DNA of 9,386 bases from Bacteroidales bacterium UBA3389 (GTDB lineage: Bacteria > Bacteroidota > Bacteroidia > Bacteroidales > P3), in assembly GCA_002358835.1 (NCBI GenBank), contig DEPP01000017.1, forward strand, positions 1 through 9,386. The letters are read 5' to 3'. Shown in pieces: positions 6,904-9,386 of this stretch (its first letter is position 1; the number at the start of each line of letters is the position of its first letter). The notes beneath the pieces were generated by a model. The model did no database searches and was not told the origin of the DNA. It was given only the letters and a program-made list of their open reading frames with translations. Made by a program: the position numbers and the translations under genes.

Positions 6904-6996
6904 TATAATAGAAATCTTTTCTTAATTTCTCGTTAGTGAATTTTGAATCCGACACAAGGAATCTTGATTTGCAGAAAATATTTTCAAAGAAAACAA

Positions 6997-7023
6997 AAAA
7001 GGTGGGAAACAATCCCACCTTTT
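6997..7023. terminator. Bidirectional intrinsic terminator
   Basis: An 11-bp perfect stem, AAAAGGTGGGA (6997-7007) and TCCCACCTTTT (7013-7023), with a five-base loop AACAA. On the + strand the stem is followed by a T-rich run, ending the small membrane protein transcript. On the - strand it is followed by TT and a run rich in T, 20 bases past the stop of the YD-repeat gene. The stretch 6904-6996 before it shows nothing else. Confidence 0.85.
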
Positions 7024-7042
7024 GTTTTATGTTGCGATGAAG

Positions 7043-8260
7043 TTATTTTACAATCAGCTTTGAAGTATATACGCCTTCGTTGCCCGAAATGCGAACAAGA
7101 TAGCAGCCGCTTTCCAATTGAGAAAGGTTAATCTGCATAGTGTTGTTGACATTTGCACTCATAACAATGCGAGATGACATATCGAGAATATCCATCTTAT
7201 ATACACCTTCGCCAAAGCCTGACAGCGTAATCACATTCTCGGCAGGATTAGGAGCAATCGCCAATGGGAGTTGCTCAACATCGGTAAGACCTACCGCATC
7301 TATATCGACGTAAGTGTAGATGTAATCTCCGACGTATTGCAAGACAAGTTCGGTATCAAGAGTCCAATATTTCTCACGAGTATATATGTTTACGTTGTTG
7401 AATGTTCTAGGACGGACAATTTCTGGAGTCCAAGGTATAAGTGTTTCTTCTGCCGTGCGTTGATCAAAAACATATACCGAACGTTCGATTTCTTTATCGT
7501 TTGCATCGTAATGGTGATATTCAGTTGTGTTTCCTGCTTGGTCGTAAACGTATGTTTGTTTGCCATAATACATCCAACCATCCACAACATCGTAAATGCT
7601 GTCATAAACGGTAGTTAAACGATTGTCTGTGTAGGTGTAATGTATTTTTTCTGCAGGTTCAAAAACTTCCGAAAAAGAAAAAGGATCTGAATAGCTCCAA
7701 GTCTCACTCAACAACAAGCCATCTTGATAAACATAATCCACAACTTGATAAAGTGAATTCATAAACAACAATTCAGAACGTGTTATTTGATCTTGTTCGT
7801 TGTAAAAGTATTCGTAGATACCGCCCAACTCAAATTCTCCGTACATTTCGTTGTAATTGCTACGAGTAACGATAAGTCCTCTATTATTGTATGTGTATTC
7901 GATATAATAAACATGTTTCCATTGACTGTCAATCAGCTGATAGCCGTCAAGACGTACCAATTGACCGAGGTCATTATAACGAATCGAGTCTATCAATTCA
8001 TATTCTGAAGGTACTTCTTCGTAGGTTGCTACCAAACGACGTTGAGAATCGTAATGGAAACGGCAATTGATGTAATTGTCATCGGTGGTATATCCGTCCA
8101 TTCGATAATTGTAATTGCCATTCTTAGCCATTTTTTCGATAGGACGTAGGTTTAGACATTTTGCATCTTCGCGTAAATGCGTATGCTTTTGAAATAATCC
8201 TTGTGCAGACACAGAAAGCATCCCAGCACAACAAACAGCAAATAATAAAATCTTTTTCAT
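7043..8260 (-). CDS. Secreted YD/RHS-like repeat protein with type IX secretion sorting domain
   Basis: A 405-residue exported protein. Residues 1-19 form a Sec signal peptide (KKILLFAVCCAGMLSVSA, cleavage likely before Gln20). From about 67 to 265 it carries degenerate repeats spaced 25-30 residues apart, each with an aromatic-aromatic-(D/N) core: FHYDSQRRL, IRYNDLGQL, YTYNNRGLI, YFYNEQDQI, YVYQDGLLL, YTYTDNRL and YVYDQAGNT. These resemble the YD repeats of RHS proteins and should fold into stacked beta hairpins. Residues about 333-405 are a type A sorting domain of the Por/type IX system: IAPNPAENVITL, then a YKMDILD strand, LESGCYLVRI and the terminal KLIVK. Such proteins cross the outer membrane by type IX secretion and are usually attached to surface lipopolysaccharide. 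No enzymatic domain is evident; a binding or structural role is inferred. It has its own promoter and terminator. Confidence 0.88.
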   Translation of the reverse strand: MKKILLFAVCCAGMLSVSAQGLFQKHTHLREDAKCLNLRPIEKMAKNGNYNYRMDGYTTDDNYINCRFHYDSQRRLVATYEEVPSEYELIDSIRYNDLGQLVRLDGYQLIDSQWKHVYYIEYTYNNRGLIVTRSNYNEMYGEFELGGIYEYFYNEQDQITRSELLFMNSLYQVVDYVYQDGLLLSETWSYSDPFSFSEVFEPAEKIHYTYTDNRLTTVYDSIYDVVDGWMYYGKQTYVYDQAGNTTEYHHYDANDKEIERSVYVFDQRTAEETLIPWTPEIVRPRTFNNVNIYTREKYWTLDTELVLQYVGDYIYTYVDIDAVGLTDVEQLPLAIAPNPAENVITLSGFGEGVYKMDILDMSSRIVMSANVNNTMQINLSQLESGCYLVRISGNEGVYTSKLIVK

Positions 8261-8287
8261 AATGTTTTTGTTTTAAGATTCAGTATG

Positions 8288-8317
8288 CAAATATAGCAAT
8301 TTTTTAATTAAAACAAA
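8288..8317 (-). promoter_or_regulatory. Bacteroidetes-type promoter for the YD-repeat gene
   Basis: Read on the minus strand, TTTG (8317-8314) lies 18 bases before TATATTTG (8295-8288), matching the -33 TTTG and -7 TAnnTTTG elements with a spacer one base shorter than typical. The leader to the ATG ending at 8260 is about 20-25 bases. The -33 box is only 10 bases past the terminator of gcvP, so the two transcripts are tightly packed but separate. Confidence 0.65.
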
Positions 8318-8327
8318 GAATACAAAA

Positions 8328-8353
8328 AAAGGAGGACTAAAAAATCCTCCTTT
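8328..8353 (-). terminator. Intrinsic terminator of gcvP
   Basis: A perfect 9-bp stem, AAAGGAGGA (8328-8336) with TCCTCCTTT (8345-8353), and an eight-base AT loop. Read on the minus strand it is followed directly by a run of seven T (8330-8324), which overlaps the last T of the stem. It starts 25 bases after the gcvP stop codon. Confidence 0.85.
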
Positions 8354-8378
8354 GGTTATTGTGTTTTCAGTCTGATTC

Positions 8379-9386
8379 TTATTCAGCCCAAGCTACTACA
8401 AGATTTCTGTCGCCGTAAGCGTCATCAACTCTTGATGCACATGGCCAATATTTGTCATCGTGTTCAAGAGGGAAGGCTGCCATTTGACGAGTGTATGGTC
8501 TGTCCCATGTATCTGCACATACAACTTGCATTGTGTGTGGAGCGTTCATGATTAAGTTGTTTTGCTTGTCTGCTTTTCCTTCTTCTATGTCGCGAATTTC
8601 TTGACGGATTTGAATCAATGCATCGCATAATCTGTCCATTTCTGACAATGGTTCTGATTCTGTTGGTTCTATCATCAATGTTCCGTGAACAGGGAATGCA
8701 ACTGTTGGTGCGTGGAAGCCATAGTCCATCAAACGTTTTGCTATGTCGCCACATTGTACGCCTGAACTTAATGAGAATTGGTTGCAATCCATGATAAATT
8801 CATGAGCACACATTCCATTTGTTCCTGTGTAAAGGATATTGTAAGCAGTTGCTATTCTTGTTCTCATGTAGTTTGCGTTTAAGATAGCGTATTTTGTTGC
8901 TTGTGCTAATCCTTCGCCACCACACATTTTTAAGTATCCGTAAGTGATAGGTAATAATCCTGCACTTCCGAATGGTGAAGCAGCAACTGGTGAGCCTTTT
9001 GTAGAACCTGTTGATATTGTGCCGTGAGTTGGAAGGTAATCAGCAAGAGCTGCTGTACAACCAATTGGTCCAACTCCTGGGCCACCACCTCCGTGAGGCA
9101 TTGCAAATGATTTGTGTAGGTTTAAGTGGCAAACGTCTGCTCCCATAAAGCCTGGAGAAGTCAAACCTATTTGTGCATTCATATTTGCACCGTCCATATA
9201 AACCAATCCACCGTTTTCGTGAATGATGTTTATAATATCTATTATGCCTTCTTCAAATACTCCATGAGTTGAAGGGTAAGTAATCATTAAGCAAGAAAGA
9301 TTTTCTTTGTTTGCTTCTGCTTTTTCTTTTAAGTCTGCAATATCGATTTCTCCTTCTGCTGTTGTTTTGATTACTATAATGTTCAT
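8379..9386 (-). CDS. gcvP: Glycine dehydrogenase (decarboxylating), P-protein, C-terminal part (partial)
   Basis: P-protein of the glycine cleavage system: a pyridoxal-phosphate enzyme that decarboxylates glycine and passes the aminomethyl group to the lipoyl arm of the H-protein, releasing CO2. The window holds the last 335 residues of a protein normally about 950 long. The ATG at the window edge is an internal methionine of the MNIIVIK strand, not the true start, so the gene continues beyond 9386. The cofactor-binding signature HLNLHKSFAMPHGGGGPGVG (87-106 of the fragment) contains the PLP lysine, K92. Other family landmarks are MITYPSTHGVFEEGI, GANMNAQIGLTSPG and, near the end, DRPYTRQMAAFP and NLVVAWAE. 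Nothing in the fragment looks damaged. It ends in a strong terminator, so it is not cotranscribed with the YD-repeat gene. Confidence 0.97.
   Translation of the reverse strand: MNIIVIKTTAEGEIDIADLKEKAEANKENLSCLMITYPSTHGVFEEGIIDIINIIHENGGLVYMDGANMNAQIGLTSPGFMGADVCHLNLHKSFAMPHGGGGPGVGPIGCTAALADYLPTHGTISTGSTKGSPVAASPFGSAGLLPITYGYLKMCGGEGLAQATKYAILNANYMRTRIATAYNILYTGTNGMCAHEFIMDCNQFSLSSGVQCGDIAKRLMDYGFHAPTVAFPVHGTLMIEPTESEPLSEMDRLCDALIQIRQEIRDIEEGKADKQNNLIMNAPHTMQVVCADTWDRPYTRQMAAFPLEHDDKYWPCASRVDDAYGDRNLVVAWAE

Noticed and set aside
6551..6979. Similar strings GATTTGTTTTGCAGAAAT (from 6551) and GATTTGCAGAAAAT (from 6966) flanking the small gene, as possible direct repeats.
   Set aside because: They are short, differ by a four-base gap and lie in AT-rich DNA, so chance resemblance is likely.
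1..9386. CRISPR arrays, tRNA or rRNA genes, insertion sequences, integrases.
   Set aside because: No regularly spaced repeats, cloverleaf-like sequences, rRNA stretches or transposase/recombinase motifs were seen on either strand.

Overview
The window looks like a chromosomal piece from a member of the Bacteroidota, probably order Bacteroidales. Evidence: one protein ends in a type IX secretion (Por) sorting domain; several genes are preceded by the Bacteroidetes-type -7 element TAnnTTTG; start codons sit in A-rich leaders without Shine-Dalgarno motifs; and Fmt, the GH109 enzyme and GcvP all resemble Bacteroidales versions. Species cannot be named from the sequence alone.

Layout, left to right. 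Positions 1-42 (+) hold the last codons of an unknown gene, whose stop overlaps the start of fmt (39-1013, +, methionyl-tRNA formyltransferase). A well-formed promoter (1051-1080) then drives a small HU-family DNA-binding protein (1130-1402, +). A 16-bp perfect inverted repeat (1421-1469) serves as a shared terminator between HU and the convergent gene 1478-2866 (-), a lipoprotein of glycoside hydrolase family 109 (NAD-dependent, putative alpha-N-acetylgalactosaminidase).

Positions 3133-6903 form a conspicuously AT-rich block. Most of it is one 1094-residue gene (3133-6417, -). This is a helicase IV (HelD)-like SF1 helicase carrying a Vsr/PD-(D/E)XK-like insertion, two C4 topoisomerase-type zinc fingers and a C-terminal HRDC domain. 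Diverging from it on the + strand is a small gene (about 6530/6559-6903) for a protein with a C-terminal membrane anchor. Its reading frame looks broken or recoded near position 6580. Hand counts on single 60-base lines give 22% GC at 3361-3420 and at 4801-4860 and 27% at 6781-6840, against 45% at 1561-1620, 43% at 7921-7980 and 53% at 9061-9120. The block is therefore a good candidate for an acquired accessory (possibly defence or DNA-repair) insert between housekeeping genes.

To the right, a bidirectional terminator (6997-7023) separates this block from 7043-8260 (-), a secreted protein with YD/RHS-like repeats and a type IX sorting domain, which has its own promoter at 8288-8317. Another terminator (8328-8353) ends gcvP (8379-9386, -), the C-terminal third of the glycine cleavage system P-protein, which runs out of the window. 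Apart from the 4-base overlap at fmt, the genes appear to be independent transcription units. The only pair that invites a joint function is the divergent helicase and small membrane protein.
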